Below are positions 21,057-30,912 of a stretch of 64,000 bases of DNA, piece by piece (the stretch's first letter is position 1; each line of letters starts with the position of its first letter). Origin of the DNA: Fructobacillus papyriferae (GTDB lineage Bacteria; Bacillota; Bacilli; Lactobacillales; Lactobacillaceae); NCBI RefSeq assembly GCF_018437225.1, contig NZ_JAAMFI010000004.1:1-64000 (forward strand). Reading direction: 5' to 3'. A program made the translations under genes and the position numbers. The notes beneath the pieces were generated by a model. It had not been told where the DNA came from. It saw only the letters and a program-made list of their open reading frames with translations, and searched no databases.

Positions 21057-21470
21057 ATGTTAGTACCAAAGCGTGTTAAGTTCCGTCGACCACACCGTGG
21101 CCACATGCGTGGCGAAGCTAAGGGTGGTAAGACGGTTGCCTTCGGTGATTACGGCTTGCAAGCAATTGACTCAAGCTGGATCTCGAACCGGCAAATTGAA
21201 GCTGCCCGTATTGCAATGACCCGTTACATGAAGCGTGGTGGTAAGGTTTGGATCAAGATTTTCCCACACCTGTCATACACTTCTAAGGGTGTTGGTGTTC
21301 GAATGGGTAACGGTAAGGGTACACCCGAAGGATGGGTTGCACCTGTTAAGCGTGGTAAGGTAATGTTTGAAGTTGGTGGCGTGGCGAAGCCTGTTGCCTT
21401 GGAAGCATTGCGTCTTGCCTCACACAAGTTGCCTGTACGTACAAAGATTATTGCTCGGGAGGCTGAATAA
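21057..21470 (+). CDS. rplP: 50S ribosomal protein L16
   Basis: L16 (137 residues) binds near the A-site of the 50S and is an evernimicin-resistance locus in other species. [23 protein letters not shown]-type start and the [17 protein letters not shown] segment are conserved. It overlaps rpmC by one base. Confidence 0.97.
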   Translation: MLVPKRVKFRRPHRGHMRGEAKGGKTVAFGDYGLQAIDSSWISNRQIEAARIAMTRYMKRGGKVWIKIFPHLSYTSKGVGVRMGNGKGTPEGWVAPVKRGKVMFEVGGVAKPVALEALRLASHKLPVRTKIIAREAE

Positions 21471-21676
21471 TGGCTAAAGCAAATGAATTAAACGCTTTGT
21501 CACTTGCGGATTTGCAAAAGCGCGAAGCCGAATTCAAGGAAGAATTGTTCAACCTTCGTTTCCAATTGGCTACTGGTCAATTAGAAAACACGGCCCGTAT
21601 TTCAAAAGTTCGTAAGGACATCGCACGTGTGAAGACTGTCATTCGTGCACAACAGTTGGCAGAAGCCAACAAATAA
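21470..21676 (+). CDS. rpmC: 50S ribosomal protein L29
   Basis: L29 (68 residues) is a two-helix protein at the tunnel exit beside L23. The [19 protein letters not shown]-like core reads [19 protein letters not shown]. Its ATG overlaps the rplP stop, with GGGAGGC just upstream. Confidence 0.97.
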   Translation: MAKANELNALSLADLQKREAEFKEELFNLRFQLATGQLENTARISKVRKDIARVKTVIRAQQLAEANK

Positions 21677-21698
21677 GACGAAAGGAAGAAGCTGAATA

Positions 21699-21965
21699 AT
21701 GAGTGAAGAACGTAACGCTCGTAAGGTCTATCGTGGCCGCGTCGTTTCCGACAAGATGGAAAAGACGATTACTGTTGCTGTTGACACTTACGTCAACCAC
21801 CCAGTTTATGGTAAGCGAGTTCGCTATACGAAGAAGTTCAAGGCCCATGATGAAAAGAATGTTGCCAAGCAAGGCGACATCGTCCAAATCATGGAAACTC
21901 GTCCTTTGTCTGCAACGAAGCACTTCCGTTTGGTTAAGGTCGTTGAAGAGGCCGTTATCCTTTAA
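21699..21965 (+). CDS. rpsQ: 30S ribosomal protein S17
   Basis: S17 (88 residues) is a primary 16S-binding protein of OB fold. [19 protein letters not shown] and the [13 protein letters not shown] segment are standard. GAAAGGAAG precedes the ATG; rplN begins 49 bases after its stop. Confidence 0.97.
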   Translation: MSEERNARKVYRGRVVSDKMEKTITVAVDTYVNHPVYGKRVRYTKKFKAHDEKNVAKQGDIVQIMETRPLSATKHFRLVKVVEEAVIL

Positions 21966-22014
21966 TTTAGGTTAACCATTCGTCTGTAATAATTGCTAAC
22001 AAGGAGGATGAACC

Positions 22015-22383
22015 ATGATTCAACAAGAGAGTCGTTTGAAAGTGGCTGATAACTCTGGCGCACGTGAAATCTTGACGATTAAAGTGCTCGGTGGTTCTGG
22101 CCGTAAGGTTGCTGGCATCGGTGACATGATTGTTGCTACTGTTAAGCAAGCTATCCCTGGTGGTAACGTTAAGAAGGGTGATGTTGTGAAGGCTGTTATC
22201 GTACGTACGGTTTCAGATGTACGTCGTACGGACGGTTCATACATCAACTTTGATGAAAACGCTGCTGTTATCGTTAAGGATGACAAGTCACCAGTTGGAA
22301 CGCGTATTTTTGGCCCTGTTGCACGTGAATTGCGTGACGCTAACTATACGCGAATCGTTTCATTGGCACCAGAAGTGCTCTAA
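22015..22383 (+). CDS. rplN: 50S ribosomal protein L14
   Basis: L14 (122 residues, exact family length) forms intersubunit bridges and is the binding site of silencing factor Rsf[19 protein letters not shown] and the [12 protein letters not shown] end are conserved. AAGGAGGATGAACC precedes the ATG. Confidence 0.98.
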   Translation: MIQQESRLKVADNSGAREILTIKVLGGSGRKVAGIGDMIVATVKQAIPGGNVKKGDVVKAVIVRTVSDVRRTDGSYINFDENAAVIVKDDKSPVGTRIFGPVARELRDANYTRIVSLAPEVL

Positions 22384-22405
22384 TACTGACAAGGAGGAGC
22401 CAATC

Positions 22406-22714
22406 ATGTTTGTAAAAACAGGTGATAAGGTTCGCGTCATTGCCGGTAAGGACAAGGGAAAAGAAGGAACGATCACAAAGATCATCTCTTCTAAGAACCG
22501 CGTCGTTGTCGAAGGCGTAAACCTCGTTAAGAAGCATCAAAAGCCTTCTAACGAATATCCACAGGGTGGTGTTATCGATACCGAAGCACCGATCCACGCA
22601 TCAAACGTGCAAGTTCTTGACCCTAAGACAAACGAACCAACTAAGGTTGGATGCAAGTTCGAAGACGGCAAGAAGGTACGTTATGCCAAGAAGTCAGGCG
22701 AAAAGCTTGGCTAA
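22406..22714 (+). CDS. rplX: 50S ribosomal protein L24
   Basis: L24 (102 residues) is an assembly initiator at the 5' end of 23S rRNA. A KOW motif is seen in [22 protein letters not shown] 22406 is chosen for its AAGGAGGAG site; a longer in-frame reading from 22217 would run through rplN and is rejected. Confidence 0.97.
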   Translation: MFVKTGDKVRVIAGKDKGKEGTITKIISSKNRVVVEGVNLVKKHQKPSNEYPQGGVIDTEAPIHASNVQVLDPKTNEPTKVGCKFEDGKKVRYAKKSGEKLG

Positions 22715-22749
22715 TTAAGCTAACCATTTGAAAGGTAGAAATCATTATC

Positions 22750-23292
22750 ATGGCAAATGAATTAAAAGAAAAATATGTTAATGAAGTTCAACCTGCTTTA
22801 ATCAAGAAGTTTAACTTCACGTCAATCATGCAAGCACCTAAGATCGAAAAGATCGTTTTGAACATGGGTGTTGGTGATGCCGTGTCAAACTCAAAGAACC
22901 TCGATGAAGCGGTTGAAGAATTGAAGCAAATCGCTGGTCAACAACCAGTGATTACGCGTGCTAAGAAGTCAATCGCCGGTTTCCGTTTGCGTGAAGGTAT
23001 GGCAATCGGAACCAAGGTTACTTTGCGCGGAGAACGGATGTACGAATTCTTGGACAAGTTGATTAACATCTCCTTGCCACGTGTTCGTGACTTCCACGGT
23101 GTTTCTGGTAAGGCCTTTGATGGCCGCGGAAACTACACGCTTGGTATCCGTGAACAGTTGATTTTCCCTGAAATCGACTTTGACAAAGTGAACAAGGTTC
23201 GCGGTTTGGACATCGTTATCGTAACGACTGCCCAAAACGATGAAGAAGGTCACGAATTGTTGGCACAACTTGGCATGCCATTTGCTAAGTAA
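22750..23292 (+). CDS. rplE: 50S ribosomal protein L5
   Basis: L5 (180 residues) binds 5S rRNA with L18 and contacts the P-site t[21 protein letters not shown] and the [20 protein letters not shown] block are typical. Usually rpsN (zinc-type S14) follows; here the next gene is rpsH, 128 bases away. Confidence 0.97.
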   Translation: MANELKEKYVNEVQPALIKKFNFTSIMQAPKIEKIVLNMGVGDAVSNSKNLDEAVEELKQIAGQQPVITRAKKSIAGFRLREGMAIGTKVTLRGERMYEFLDKLINISLPRVRDFHGVSGKAFDGRGNYTLGIREQLIFPEIDFDKVNKVRGLDIVIVTTAQNDEEGHELLAQLGMPFAK

Positions 23293-23420
23293 GACAACAA
23301 TTAAGTTCGGTCACTCGAAAGGGTGACCCGTTCTTAAGTCTGATCGACTGTGGTCGGTTGGACTTAAGAGCGTATCAAATTCTTGATTACGTTCAAAATA
23401 AAAAAGGAGGATATCGATAG
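23293..23420 (+). promoter_or_regulatory. rplE-rpsH intergenic structured element in place of rpsN
   Basis: GGTCAC/GTGACC (23309-23314 with 23323-23328) forms a first hairpin. CTTAAGTC/GACTTAAG (23333-23340 with 23361-23368) closes a second, continued by GATCGAC/GTCGGTT around a TGTG loop, giving about 15 pairs in all. There is no T tail, so it is not a terminator. It may be an autoregulatory site (S8 is the known repressor of spc operons elsewhere). No S14 coding remnant is seen. Confidence 0.55.
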
Positions 23421-23819
23421 ATGTCTATGACTGATCCAATTGCTGATTTTTTGACTCGGATTCGTAACGCCAACTTGGCCCGTCACGCTTCCGTATCAAT
23501 CCCAGCATCAAAAATGAAGAAGAGCATGGCTGAGATCTTGAAGCAAGAAGGTTTCATCCGCGACTTTGAATTCGTTGAAGACAACAAGCAAGGTGTTATC
23601 AACGTATTCTTGAAGTACGGGGAAGATCAACAGCGTGTCATCACTGGAATTAAGCGTGTGTCAAAGCCAGGTTTGCGTCAATACGCAAAGGCCGAAGACA
23701 TGCCTAAGGTCTTGAACGGCCTGGGTATCGCCATCGTTTCAACATCAATGGGTGTTGTAACGGATAAGGTCGCACGTGCTAACCAAGTTGGTGGCGAAGT
23801 GCTGGCTTACGTTTGGTAA
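23421..23819 (+). CDS. rpsH: 30S ribosomal protein S8
   Basis: S8 (132 residues) binds the central domain of 16S rRNA and is a translational repressor of the spc operon in E. coli. [19 protein letters not shown] and the C-terminal [22 protein letters not shown] are conserved. AAAGGAGGATATCGATAG precedes ATG 23421. Confidence 0.98.
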   Translation: MSMTDPIADFLTRIRNANLARHASVSIPASKMKKSMAEILKQEGFIRDFEFVEDNKQGVINVFLKYGEDQQRVITGIKRVSKPGLRQYAKAEDMPKVLNGLGIAIVSTSMGVVTDKVARANQVGGEVLAYVW

Positions 23820-23843
23820 TATATCTAAGAAAGGAGACTTACC

Positions 23844-24380
23844 ATGAGCCGTATTGGAAATCAAGTAGTTACGATCCCTGCTGGCGTTGAAGTTAAGCAG
23901 GACGGTCAACACGTCACGGTTAAGGGACCTAAGGGTGAGTTGTCATACAACATCAACCCTGAAATCACGATGCACATGGACGGAACGGAAGTTCGTTTCA
24001 CTCGTGCAGCCGAAGACAAGAAGCACCGTGCCTTGCACGGTACAACCACTGCGAACTTCATCAACTTGATCGAAGGTGTTACCAATGGTTTCACTAAGAC
24101 GTTGAAGATGGTCGGTGTTGGTTACCGTGCCGCTATGAAGGGTTCAACTTTGAACCTCTCAGTTGGTTACTCACACCCCGTTGACTTTGAACAACGTGAA
24201 GGTTTGACTGTTGAAGTACCAGATGCTTTGACGATCAAGGTTTCAGGAATTTCAAAGCAATTAGTTGGTGATTTCGCCGCTGAAGTCCGCGCTGTTCGTC
24301 CCCCAGAACCATATAAGGGTAAGGGAATTCGTTACGAAGACGAAGTTGTTAAGCGCAAGGAAGGTAAGACTGGTAAGTAA
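23844..24380 (+). CDS. rplF: 50S ribosomal protein L6
   Basis: L6 (178 residues) lies near the factor-binding site, with two related domains. [16 protein letters not shown] opens it and the [14 protein letters not shown] block ends it. AAAGGAGACTTACC precedes the ATG. Confidence 0.98.
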   Translation: MSRIGNQVVTIPAGVEVKQDGQHVTVKGPKGELSYNINPEITMHMDGTEVRFTRAAEDKKHRALHGTTTANFINLIEGVTNGFTKTLKMVGVGYRAAMKGSTLNLSVGYSHPVDFEQREGLTVEVPDALTIKVSGISKQLVGDFAAEVRAVRPPEPYKGKGIRYEDEVVKRKEGKTGK

Positions 24381-24430
24381 GCGTAAGGCTTCACTTATTT
24401 GTCTGACCACATTGATTAATTATTTTGAAA

Positions 24431-24448
24431 AGGTGACGAAAGTCGCCT
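24431..24448 (+). other. GAAA-loop hairpin before rplR
   Basis: AGGTGAC and GTCGCCT form a seven-pair stem capped by a GAAA tetraloop, 19 bases before the rplR start, overlapping the approach to its ribosome binding site (AAAGGAAAG). No T tail. It might tune initiation of rplR. Confidence 0.4.
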
Positions 24449-24467
24449 AGAAAAGGAAAGCACAGCT

Positions 24468-24821
24468 ATGATTTCAAAACCAGATAAGAACAAGCTCCGT
24501 GCACGTCGCCACAAGCGCGTCCGCGGAAAGGTCTCTGGTACTGCTGCTCGCCCACGTTTGAACGTTTTCCGTTCTAATGTCAACATCTACGCTCAATTAA
24601 TTGATGACGTAGCGGGTGTAACGCTAGCAAGTGCCTCATCACAATCTGCCGATGTTACCGGTACGAAGGTCGAACAAGCCGTTAAGGTTGGCGAAATGAT
24701 TGCCAAGAACGCCAAGGCTGCTAAGATCGAAGAAGTTGTCTTTGATCGTGGTGGTTACGTCTATCACGGACGTGTTAAGGCATTGGCCGACTCAGCCCGT
24801 GAAAACGGCTTGAAGTTCTAA
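24468..24821 (+). CDS. rplR: 50S ribosomal protein L18
   Basis: L18 (117 residues) joins 5S rRNA to the 50S with L5. The basic N-terminus [21 protein letters not shown] and the [23 protein letters not shown] tail are typical. It starts 87 bases after rplF, the longest gap inside the spc part apart from the missing rpsN. Confidence 0.97.
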   Translation: MISKPDKNKLRARRHKRVRGKVSGTAARPRLNVFRSNVNIYAQLIDDVAGVTLASASSQSADVTGTKVEQAVKVGEMIAKNAKAAKIEEVVFDRGGYVYHGRVKALADSARENGLKF

Positions 24822-24840
24822 GGAAAGGAGGAATAAACAA

Positions 24841-25347
24841 ATGGTTGAATTCGTAAACCCTAAAGAATTAGGTGAATTAGAAGAAAACGTTGTCGCAATT
24901 AACCGCGTTACCAAGGTTGTTAAGGGTGGACGTCGTTTGCGTTTCGGTGCTTTGGTTGTCGTTGGTGACAAGCAAGGACACGTTGGTTTCGGAACTGGTA
25001 AGGCACAAGAAGTGCCAGAAGCCATCCGTAAGGCCGTTGAAGATGCAAAGCGCAACTTGATTACCGTCCCAATGGTTGGTACGACTATTCCTCACGATGT
25101 TCTTGGCGAACACGCAGGTGGTAAGATTTTGATCAAGCCAGCTGAAGAAGGTGCCGGAGTTGCCGCTGGTGGTTCTACTCGTTCCGTTATGGAATTGGCA
25201 GGAATCGCTGATGTGACGGCCAAGTCACTTGGTTCATCTACTCCAGTTAACGTTGTCCGCGCCACTTTTGACGGCTTGTCAAAGTTGATGGATGCGAACG
25301 CCGTTGCTAACAAACGTGGTGTTTCTTTGGAACACTTGGCTGAATAA
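24841..25347 (+). CDS. rpsE: 30S ribosomal protein S5
   Basis: S5 (168 residues) acts in decoding accuracy and mRNA entry. It has the double-stranded RNA-binding fold with [18 protein letters not shown] and [34 protein letters not shown] precedes the ATG. Confidence 0.98.
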   Translation: MVEFVNPKELGELEENVVAINRVTKVVKGGRRLRFGALVVVGDKQGHVGFGTGKAQEVPEAIRKAVEDAKRNLITVPMVGTTIPHDVLGEHAGGKILIKPAEEGAGVAAGGSTRSVMELAGIADVTAKSLGSSTPVNVVRATFDGLSKLMDANAVANKRGVSLEHLAE

Positions 25348-25358
25348 GGAGCGATAAA

Positions 25359-25541
25359 ATGGCTGATTTGAAGATCACTTTGATTAAATCTGCGGCTCAT
25401 CGCTTGCCTAAGCAACGCGCGATCGTTAAGTCTCTTGGACTTAACCGTGTGTCTAGCTCAGTGGTGAAGCCAGATAACGCAGCGACTCGCGGTGCAATTT
25501 TCCACATTGCCCACTTGGTCTCTGTTGAAGAAGTAAAGTAA
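25359..25541 (+). CDS. rpmD: 50S ribosomal protein L30
   Basis: L30 (60 residues) is a small single-domain 50S protein. [25 protein letters not shown] is characteristic. It follows rpsE by 11 bases with AAGGAGCG as ribosome binding site. Confidence 0.96.
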   Translation: MADLKITLIKSAAHRLPKQRAIVKSLGLNRVSSSVVKPDNAATRGAIFHIAHLVSVEEVK

Positions 25542-25569
25542 AAAAATATTAAAAAGGAGGGACCGAACC

Positions 25570-26004
25570 ATGGATTTGAACGAATTACATCCCGCTGACG
25601 GTTCACGTAAGAACCGTAGCCGTGTTGGTCGTGGTACGTCTGCTGGAAACGGTAAGACTGCCGGACGTGGACAAAAGGGTCAAAAAGCTCGTAGCAAGAC
25701 GCGTCTTGGCTTCGAAGGTGGACAGATGCCTTTGTACCGTCGTATTCCAAAGCGTGGCTTTACGAACATTTCACGCAAGGAATTCGCTGTTGTTAACTTG
25801 GACAAGTTGAACAACTTCGATAACGGTACGGAAGTGACGCCTGCTTTGTTGATTGAATCTGGTCTCGTTAAGAACCAAAAAGATGGTGTTAAGATCTTGG
25901 GCAACGGTCAACTTGATAAGAAGTTGACGGTTAAGGCCAACAAGTTCTCAGCATCTGCCGTAAAGGCAATCGAACAAGCTGGTGGTAACACCGAGGTGAT
26001 TTAA
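25570..26004 (+). CDS. rplO: 50S ribosomal protein L15
   Basis: L15 (144 residues) is a late-assembly protein with a long basic extension. [20 protein letters not shown] and [17 protein letters not shown] are diagnostic. Its stop overlaps the secY ATG, coupling translation of the translocon to the spc operon. Confidence 0.97.
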   Translation: MDLNELHPADGSRKNRSRVGRGTSAGNGKTAGRGQKGQKARSKTRLGFEGGQMPLYRRIPKRGFTNISRKEFAVVNLDKLNNFDNGTEVTPALLIESGLVKNQKDGVKILGNGQLDKKLTVKANKFSASAVKAIEQAGGNTEVI

Positions 26005-27302
26005 TGTTTCGCACGTTATTTAATGCCATCCGACAACAAGATATTCGCAAAAAGATGCTCTGGACTGTCTTTCTGATCTTCGTTTACCGAATCGGAACAC
26101 ACATTACGGTACCAGGGGTCAACCCTGCTGCTTTGCAGTCAGTGGCGAGCTCTGGCCTTTTGAACATCTTAAATATCTTCTCGGGTGGGGGATTGTTGAA
26201 CTTCTCCCTCTTTGCGATGGGAGTGTCACCCTATGTGACGGCACAAATTGTTGTGCAGTTGCTGCAATTAGATATCGTGCCACGTTTTGTCGAATGGAGT
26301 AAACAAGGTGAAGTCGGTCGACGGAAGCTGAATCAAGCAACCCGTTATTTGACCATTGTCTTTGCCTTTTTGCAATCAGTCGGAATTACGGCTGGTTTCA
26401 ACTCTTTAGCCGCCTATGGCTTGGTCCAGCAAACCAACAACGTGACCTCCTTCTTATTGATTGGGTCGGTCATGACAATGGGTACTTTCTTTGCCATGTG
26501 GCTTGGTGAAATGATTACCGAAAAGGGTCTTGGAAACGGTGTTTCGATGATCATCTTCTCAGGTATCATTTCACAAACTCCTAGTTCATTTAAGGAAATC
26601 TTTAAGGAAAACGTCTTGCAGGCGTCAAAGTCGCAGGTCGTTAACGGTTGGATTTTCGTGACAGTATTGGCTTTGGCCATTATTTTGATTATTGGGATTA
26701 CGACCTGGTTCTACGAAGCCTCTCGTAAGCTTCAAATTCAATACACACGTTCCGCTGCATCTTATGGTGCAGAGGCCTACCTACCTTTGAAGTTGAACGT
26801 TTCTGGTGTTATTCCGGTCATCTTTGCCTCGTCATTGATTTCCACACCGCAGACGATTCTCTTCGCTTTCCAAAGTAAGTATTCGAGTGAGCAGTGGTTT
26901 AAAGTCTTGAAGGAGATTTTCTCCATGCAGACGACAACCGGTGCCATCTTCTATACGGTGATGATCATTCTCTTTACTTACTTCTACGCCTTTGTTCAAG
27001 TGAACCCGGAAAAACTGTCCGAGAACTTGCAAAAACAAGGGGCCTACATTGTTTCGGTTCGACCTGGTATCGAAACGCAAAAGTTCATCACGAAGCTCTT
27101 GCTCCGGTTGTCTTTTGTCGGTGCCTTATACCTTGGCTTTGTTGCCTTGGTTCCGTTGATCGCTTCCGATGTGTGGGGATTGAACGAAAAGATTGGTTTG
27201 GGTGGAACATCCTTGCTGATCACCATTGGAGTTACTCTCGATTTGCTTCGCCAAATTGATGGTTTGCTGCAAAAGAAAAACTACGTTGGATTCATCCACT
27301 AG
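26004..27302 (+). CDS. secY: Protein translocase subunit SecY
   Basis: SecY (432 residues) is the protein-conducting channel driven by SecA (1847). Ten membrane helices are visible. The plug region GLLNILNIFSGGGLLNFSLFAMGVSPYVTA-type sequence lies near residues 49-77. The cytoplasmic C5/C6 loops carry basic residues that contact SecA and ribosomes. It starts at the rplO stop and is followed by adk after 18 bases. Confidence 0.97.
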   Translation: MFRTLFNAIRQQDIRKKMLWTVFLIFVYRIGTHITVPGVNPAALQSVASSGLLNILNIFSGGGLLNFSLFAMGVSPYVTAQIVVQLLQLDIVPRFVEWSKQGEVGRRKLNQATRYLTIVFAFLQSVGITAGFNSLAAYGLVQQTNNVTSFLLIGSVMTMGTFFAMWLGEMITEKGLGNGVSMIIFSGIISQTPSSFKEIFKENVLQASKSQVVNGWIFVTVLALAIILIIGITTWFYEASRKLQIQYTRSAASYGAEAYLPLKLNVSGVIPVIFASSLISTPQTILFAFQSKYSSEQWFKVLKEIFSMQTTTGAIFYTVMIILFTYFYAFVQVNPEKLSENLQKQGAYIVSVRPGIETQKFITKLLLRLSFVGALYLGFVALVPLIASDVWGLNEKIGLGGTSLLITIGVTLDLLRQIDGLLQKKNYVGFIH

Positions 27303-27320
27303 TTGTAAAGGAGTCTCGTC

Positions 27321-27887
27321 ATGACAAAAAACTTAATTCTTTTGGGCCTGCCTGGTGCAGGAAAGGGAACGCAAGCAGAGAAGATTGTTGCCGATTATCC
27401 GATGGTTCACATCTCAACCGGTGACATCTTCCGTGCTAACCTCCGAGATAACACCCCTTTGGGTGAAAAAGCTCGGGCTTATATGGATGCGGGAAACTTG
27501 GTACCCGATGAAATCACGAACGCCATGGTCGCCGATCGGTTGACACAAGACGACGTGCTTCAAAACGGCTTTATGCTGGACGGCTATCCCCGAAATGAAG
27601 ACCAAGCGAAGTTCTTGGACCAATTCCTTGCTGAACGTGATGAAGCGGTATCTGCAACTTTGTACTTCAAGGTGGCAGATGACGTTTTGGTTCAACGACT
27701 GTTGGGACGAGGCCGTGAGGATGACACAAAAGAAGTTATCGCTCACCGCTTGGAAGTCAACAAGAAAGCGAACTTACCACTGGTTGACTACTATGAAAAG
27801 CACAAGGTTCTCCACACCATTGATGGTGAAGGCGACTTGGATACCATCTATTCAGCCGTCAAAACGGTCTTGGATGGCTTGAACTAA
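27321..27887 (+). CDS. adk: Adenylate kinase, short-LID form
   Basis: Adk (188 residues) interconverts ATP, AMP and ADP. The P-loop [10 protein letters not shown] is at residues 8-17 and the AMP site is in [10 protein letters not shown]. Most bacterial Adk proteins are near 215 residues with a LID, often holding four zinc-ligand cysteines. Here the stretch [18 protein letters not shown] runs straight on, so the LID is short and metal-free. AAAGGAGTCTCGTC precedes the ATG. Confidence 0.95.
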   Translation: MTKNLILLGLPGAGKGTQAEKIVADYPMVHISTGDIFRANLRDNTPLGEKARAYMDAGNLVPDEITNAMVADRLTQDDVLQNGFMLDGYPRNEDQAKFLDQFLAERDEAVSATLYFKVADDVLVQRLLGRGREDDTKEVIAHRLEVNKKANLPLVDYYEKHKVLHTIDGEGDLDTIYSAVKTVLDGLN

Positions 27888-27894
27888 GCCTTTC

Positions 27895-27923
27895 TTGTCA
27901 GCCCTTGATAATTCTGGTATAAT
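27895..27923 (+). promoter_or_regulatory. Internal promoter for infA-rpmJ-rpsM-rpsK-rpoA-rplQ
   Basis: TTGTCA (27895-27900), a 17-base spacer, TATAAT (27918-27923) with an upstream TGG that makes it an extended -10. It lies between adk and infA, giving the alpha-operon genes independent supply. Confidence 0.88.
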
Positions 27924-27985
27924 TTGATAGGTTAAGCACTTATCGATTATGTTGAAAAAGCATGGTTACATAGGAGGTAATCTGC

Positions 27986-28201
27986 GTGGCCAACGATGTC
28001 ATTGAAATTGAAGGCAAAGTCAAAGAGACGATGCCAAACGCAATGTTTCAAGTCGAACTTGAAAACGGGGCGGTAATCCTGGCGCATGTTTCTGGTAAGA
28101 TTCGTAAGAATTATATCCGAATCTTGCCTGGGGACCGCGTCACAGTTGAGATGTCACCCTACGACTTGACAAAGGGTCGTATTACTTACCGTTTCCGTTA
28201 A
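27986..28201 (+). CDS. infA: Translation initiation factor IF-1, GTG start
   Basis: IF-1 (71 residues) blocks the A-site of the 30S during initiation. The S1-like OB fold includes [16 protein letters not shown] and [23 protein letters not shown] start at 27986 follows TAGGAGGTAATCTGC. A 62-base leader separates it from the promoter. Confidence 0.97.
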   Translation: MANDVIEIEGKVKETMPNAMFQVELENGAVILAHVSGKIRKNYIRILPGDRVTVEMSPYDLTKGRITYRFR

Positions 28202-28243
28202 GAAACGGTCAATAATCAGTTAACCGAATAGGAGGAATAGATT

Positions 28244-28363
28244 ATGAAGGTACGTCCATCAGTAAAAAAGATGTGTGAAGCTTGCCGTGTAATCAAGCGT
28301 AACGGCCGGACAATGGTGATTTGCCCAGCCAACGCTAAGCACAAGCAACGCGCAGGTAAGTAA
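28244..28363 (+). CDS. rpmJ: 50S ribosomal protein L36
   Basis: A 39-residue gene with the family sequence [19 protein letters not shown] and the zinc-type ligands C-x2-C ... C-x-(4)-H (C11, C14, C27, H33). It contains the exact expected length for L36 and has GAATAGGAGGAATAGATT as ribosome binding site. The cysteine-containing form needs zinc and is replaced by a Cys-less paralogue under zinc starvation in some bacteria. Confidence 0.96.
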   Translation: MKVRPSVKKMCEACRVIKRNGRTMVICPANAKHKQRAGK

Positions 28364-28435
28364 AACTTACCACAGAAAACAGCTTGAAAATGAACGTTAA
28401 GGTTCTTTCAAAATATTAAAAGGAGGTAAATTGTT

Positions 28436-28807
28436 ATGGCTCGTATTGAAGGTATTGATTTGCCACGTGACAAGCGAATTGTCATTGGCTTAACATACAT
28501 CTACGGAATCGGTTCAACCACTGCACAAAAGATCTTGGCCACTGCTGGCGTTTCAGAAGACGTCCGCGTGCGTGATTTGTCAGTTGATGACGAAGACAAG
28601 ATCCGTGAAGCAATCGCTTCATTGAACTTGCAGTTGGAAGGTGACTTGCGTCGTAAGATCTCTCTTGATATCAAGGGATTGCAAGAAATCGCCTCATACC
28701 GTGGTATTCGTCACCGTAAGGGCTTGCCCGTTCGTGGACAACACACGAAGAACAACGCCCGTACTCGCAAAGGCCCAGCTACGGCAATTGCAGGTAAGAA
28801 GAAGTAA
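28436..28807 (+). CDS. rpsM: 30S ribosomal protein S13
   Basis: S13 (123 residues) forms bridges between subunits and contacts the P-site t[26 protein letters not shown] opens it and [19 protein letters not shown]-like [18 protein letters not shown] closes it. AAAAGGAGGTAAATTGTT precedes the ATG. Confidence 0.98.
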   Translation: MARIEGIDLPRDKRIVIGLTYIYGIGSTTAQKILATAGVSEDVRVRDLSVDDEDKIREAIASLNLQLEGDLRRKISLDIKGLQEIASYRGIRHRKGLPVRGQHTKNNARTRKGPATAIAGKKK

Positions 28808-28863
28808 TTTTTCTTACCATCTCTTTAATGGAAAAGCGGCTTAAGCCAAATTTTTAAAAGAGC

Positions 28864-28927
28864 CTCACTTTTGTGAGAAATGATTATCACAACCATAGTT
28901 GTGTAATGTTGATGAGTTTTGCTCATC
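28864..28927 (+). other. Three tandem hairpins between rpsM and rpsK
   Basis: CTCAC/GTGAG (28864-28877), CACAAC/GTTGTG (28888-28903) and GATGAG/CTCATC (28911-28927) each form a compact hairpin within 64 bases. None has a T tail. The 153-base gap is by far the longest inside the alpha part, so a regulatory or mRNA-stability role is plausible but unproven. Confidence 0.5.
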
Positions 28928-28960
28928 CGAGAAATTATAAGAAAAAGAAGGAGGCATATT

Positions 28961-29347
28961 ATGGCAGTTCGCACTACGCGTAAGCGTCGCGTCAAAAAGA
29001 ACATTGAAACTGGTGTGGCTCACATCCACGCTACTTTCAACAACACGATCGTCATGATTACCGATGCACAAGGTAACGCCGTTGCCTGGTCATCAGCCGG
29101 TGCCCTTGGATTCAAGGGATCCCGTAAGTCAACGCCATTCGCTGCTCAAATGGCAGCGGAAGCAGCCGCAAAGACAGCATTGGACGTTAACATGCGCACC
29201 GTTGCTGTGACGGTTAAGGGCCCTGGTTCCGGTCGTGAATCAGCCATTCGTGCATTGGCCGCAGCTGGTCTTGAAGTAACGTCAATCAAGGATGTTACCC
29301 CAGTTCCCCATAACGGATCACGCCCACCAAAGCGTCGTCGTGTATAA
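28961..29347 (+). CDS. rpsK: 30S ribosomal protein S11
   Basis: S11 (128 residues) forms the 30S platform. [20 protein letters not shown] and the C-terminal [19 protein letters not shown] are conserved. ATG 28961 is chosen for its GAAGGAGGCATATT site; a reading from 28919 would add 14 residues that are not part of the family. Confidence 0.98.
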   Translation: MAVRTTRKRRVKKNIETGVAHIHATFNNTIVMITDAQGNAVAWSSAGALGFKGSRKSTPFAAQMAAEAAAKTALDVNMRTVAVTVKGPGSGRESAIRALAAAGLEVTSIKDVTPVPHNGSRPPKRRRV

Positions 29348-29397
29348 TTGATTTTCATTGCGCTTTGCTTTGAAAAGAGGGGGGTTAGAGTTAACAG

Positions 29398-30342
29398 ATG
29401 ATTGAATTTGAAAAGCCAGATATTCATAACATCGAAGAGGATGCCAACTACGGTAAGTTTATCGTGGAACCTCTTGAGCGTGGCTATGGGACGACGATGG
29501 GAAATTCCCTTCGCCGTGTCTTGCTGTCATCGCTTCCAGGCGTAGCAATCAACACGGTTCAAATTGATGGTGTTGTGCACGAATTCTCCACCGTTGATGG
29601 TGTGGTAGAAGACGTTACGCAGCTGATCTTGAACTTGAAGAAAGTTGTTTTTGCTACGGATTCAGCTGAAGAGCATGCTTTGGAAATTGATGTTGAAGGA
29701 CCAAAGGATGTAACGGCGGCCGACTTGGTCGGATCTGCTGACATTGAAGTGTTAAACCCTGACTTGCATATTGCTACTTTGGCAGCAGGTAAGTCATTGC
29801 ACATGACTGTAACGGCTGTTAAGGGTCGTGGGTATGCTTCAGCTGAAGAAAACAAGCAATTACGTGATGAAATGCCAATCGGTGTTTTAACGGTTGATTC
29901 AATTTATACACCAATCGAACGAGTAAACTACCACGTGGAACAAAAGCGTGTTGGTGCTCGTGATGACTTTGATAAGTTGACGATGGAAGTTTGGACCAAC
30001 GGTTCAATCAAGCCCTCTGATGCTTTGAGTCTTGGTTCAAAGATTCTAACAGAACACCTGAACTTGTTCACGGATATTTCCCCAGTCGCACAAGAAACCA
30101 AGGTCATGGTTGAAGCCGAAGCACCTGTTAACGCAGCTGCTGATGCTGCTCCAATCGAAGACTTGGACTTGTCCGTTCGCTCATACAACTGCTTGAAGCG
30201 CGCCGGTATCAACACCATTGAAGAGTTGACCGACCGTTCAGAAGCCGACATGATGAAGGTTCGCAACTTGGGCCGTAAGTCATTAGACGAAATTCAAGAA
30301 AAGTTGACTGAGATGGGCATGGGCTTCCGTCAAGAAGATTAA
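29398..30342 (+). CDS. rpoA: DNA-directed RNA polymerase subunit alpha
   Basis: RpoA (314 residues) dimerises to nucleate RNA polymerase. The N-terminal domain (1-230) has [22 protein letters not shown]. After a short linker ([14 protein letters not shown]) the C-terminal domain binds UP elements and activators through [20 protein letters not shown] and [26 protein letters not shown] precedes the ATG. Confidence 0.98.
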   Translation: MIEFEKPDIHNIEEDANYGKFIVEPLERGYGTTMGNSLRRVLLSSLPGVAINTVQIDGVVHEFSTVDGVVEDVTQLILNLKKVVFATDSAEEHALEIDVEGPKDVTAADLVGSADIEVLNPDLHIATLAAGKSLHMTVTAVKGRGYASAEENKQLRDEMPIGVLTVDSIYTPIERVNYHVEQKRVGARDDFDKLTMEVWTNGSIKPSDALSLGSKILTEHLNLFTDISPVAQETKVMVEAEAPVNAAADAAPIEDLDLSVRSYNCLKRAGINTIEELTDRSEADMMKVRNLGRKSLDEIQEKLTEMGMGFRQED

Positions 30343-30377
30343 TTCATCAAAAGTTTAGAAAAAAGGAGGATTAACCG

Positions 30378-30761
30378 ATGTCATACCGTAAGTTAGGCCG
30401 TACTTCATCACAACGTAAGGCAATGATGCGTGATTTGACTACTGACTTGTTGATCAACGGCCGGATTCAGACCACTGAAGCCCGCGCTAAGGAAATCCGC
30501 AAGACAGCTGATCAAATGATCACGCTTGGTAAGAAGGGTGACTTGGCTGCACGTCGTAAGGCTGCCGCCTACGTACGTAACGAAGTTGCTGACGTCAAGG
30601 AAGACGGCGACAACATCCGTATCCAAACGGCTTTGCAAAAGTTGTTCGAAGATGTTGCACCCCGTTTTGCTGACCGCAATGGTGGTTACACGCGCATCAT
30701 GAAGACTGTTCAACGTCGTGGCGACGCTGCACAGATGGTTATCTTGGAGTTAGTCGACTAA
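30378..30761 (+). CDS. rplQ: 50S ribosomal protein L17
   Basis: L17 (127 residues) is near the tunnel exit. [23 protein letters not shown] and [26 protein letters not shown] are diagnostic. It is the last gene of the array and is followed by two terminators. Confidence 0.98.
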   Translation: MSYRKLGRTSSQRKAMMRDLTTDLLINGRIQTTEARAKEIRKTADQMITLGKKGDLAARRKAAAYVRNEVADVKEDGDNIRIQTALQKLFEDVAPRFADRNGGYTRIMKTVQRRGDAAQMVILELVD

Positions 30762-30776
30762 TTCCTCGTAACCTTT

Positions 30777-30807
30777 AACCTCCGACCTTTGGGTCGGGGG
30801 TTTTTCT
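30777..30807 (+). terminator. First terminator after rplQ
   Basis: An 11-pair stem (one G-T) with a TTTG loop and a run of T residues. Confidence 0.92.
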
Positions 30808-30820
30808 TTTGCAAAAAATA

Positions 30821-30860
30821 ACCGCTTGGCGATCGTTTACGACCGCTTAGCGGTTTTTTT
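30821..30860 (+). terminator. Second terminator after rplQ
   Basis: ACCGCT/AGCGGT with an inner CGATCG/CGACCG stem and seven T residues, 14 bases after the first terminator. A tandem stop is consistent with the heavy transcription of the ribosomal array. Confidence 0.75.
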
Positions 30861-30912
30861 CATTGCTATATGGATGGGCGACCTATACTAGTCATTGCAA
30901 AGGAGCAAGAAT

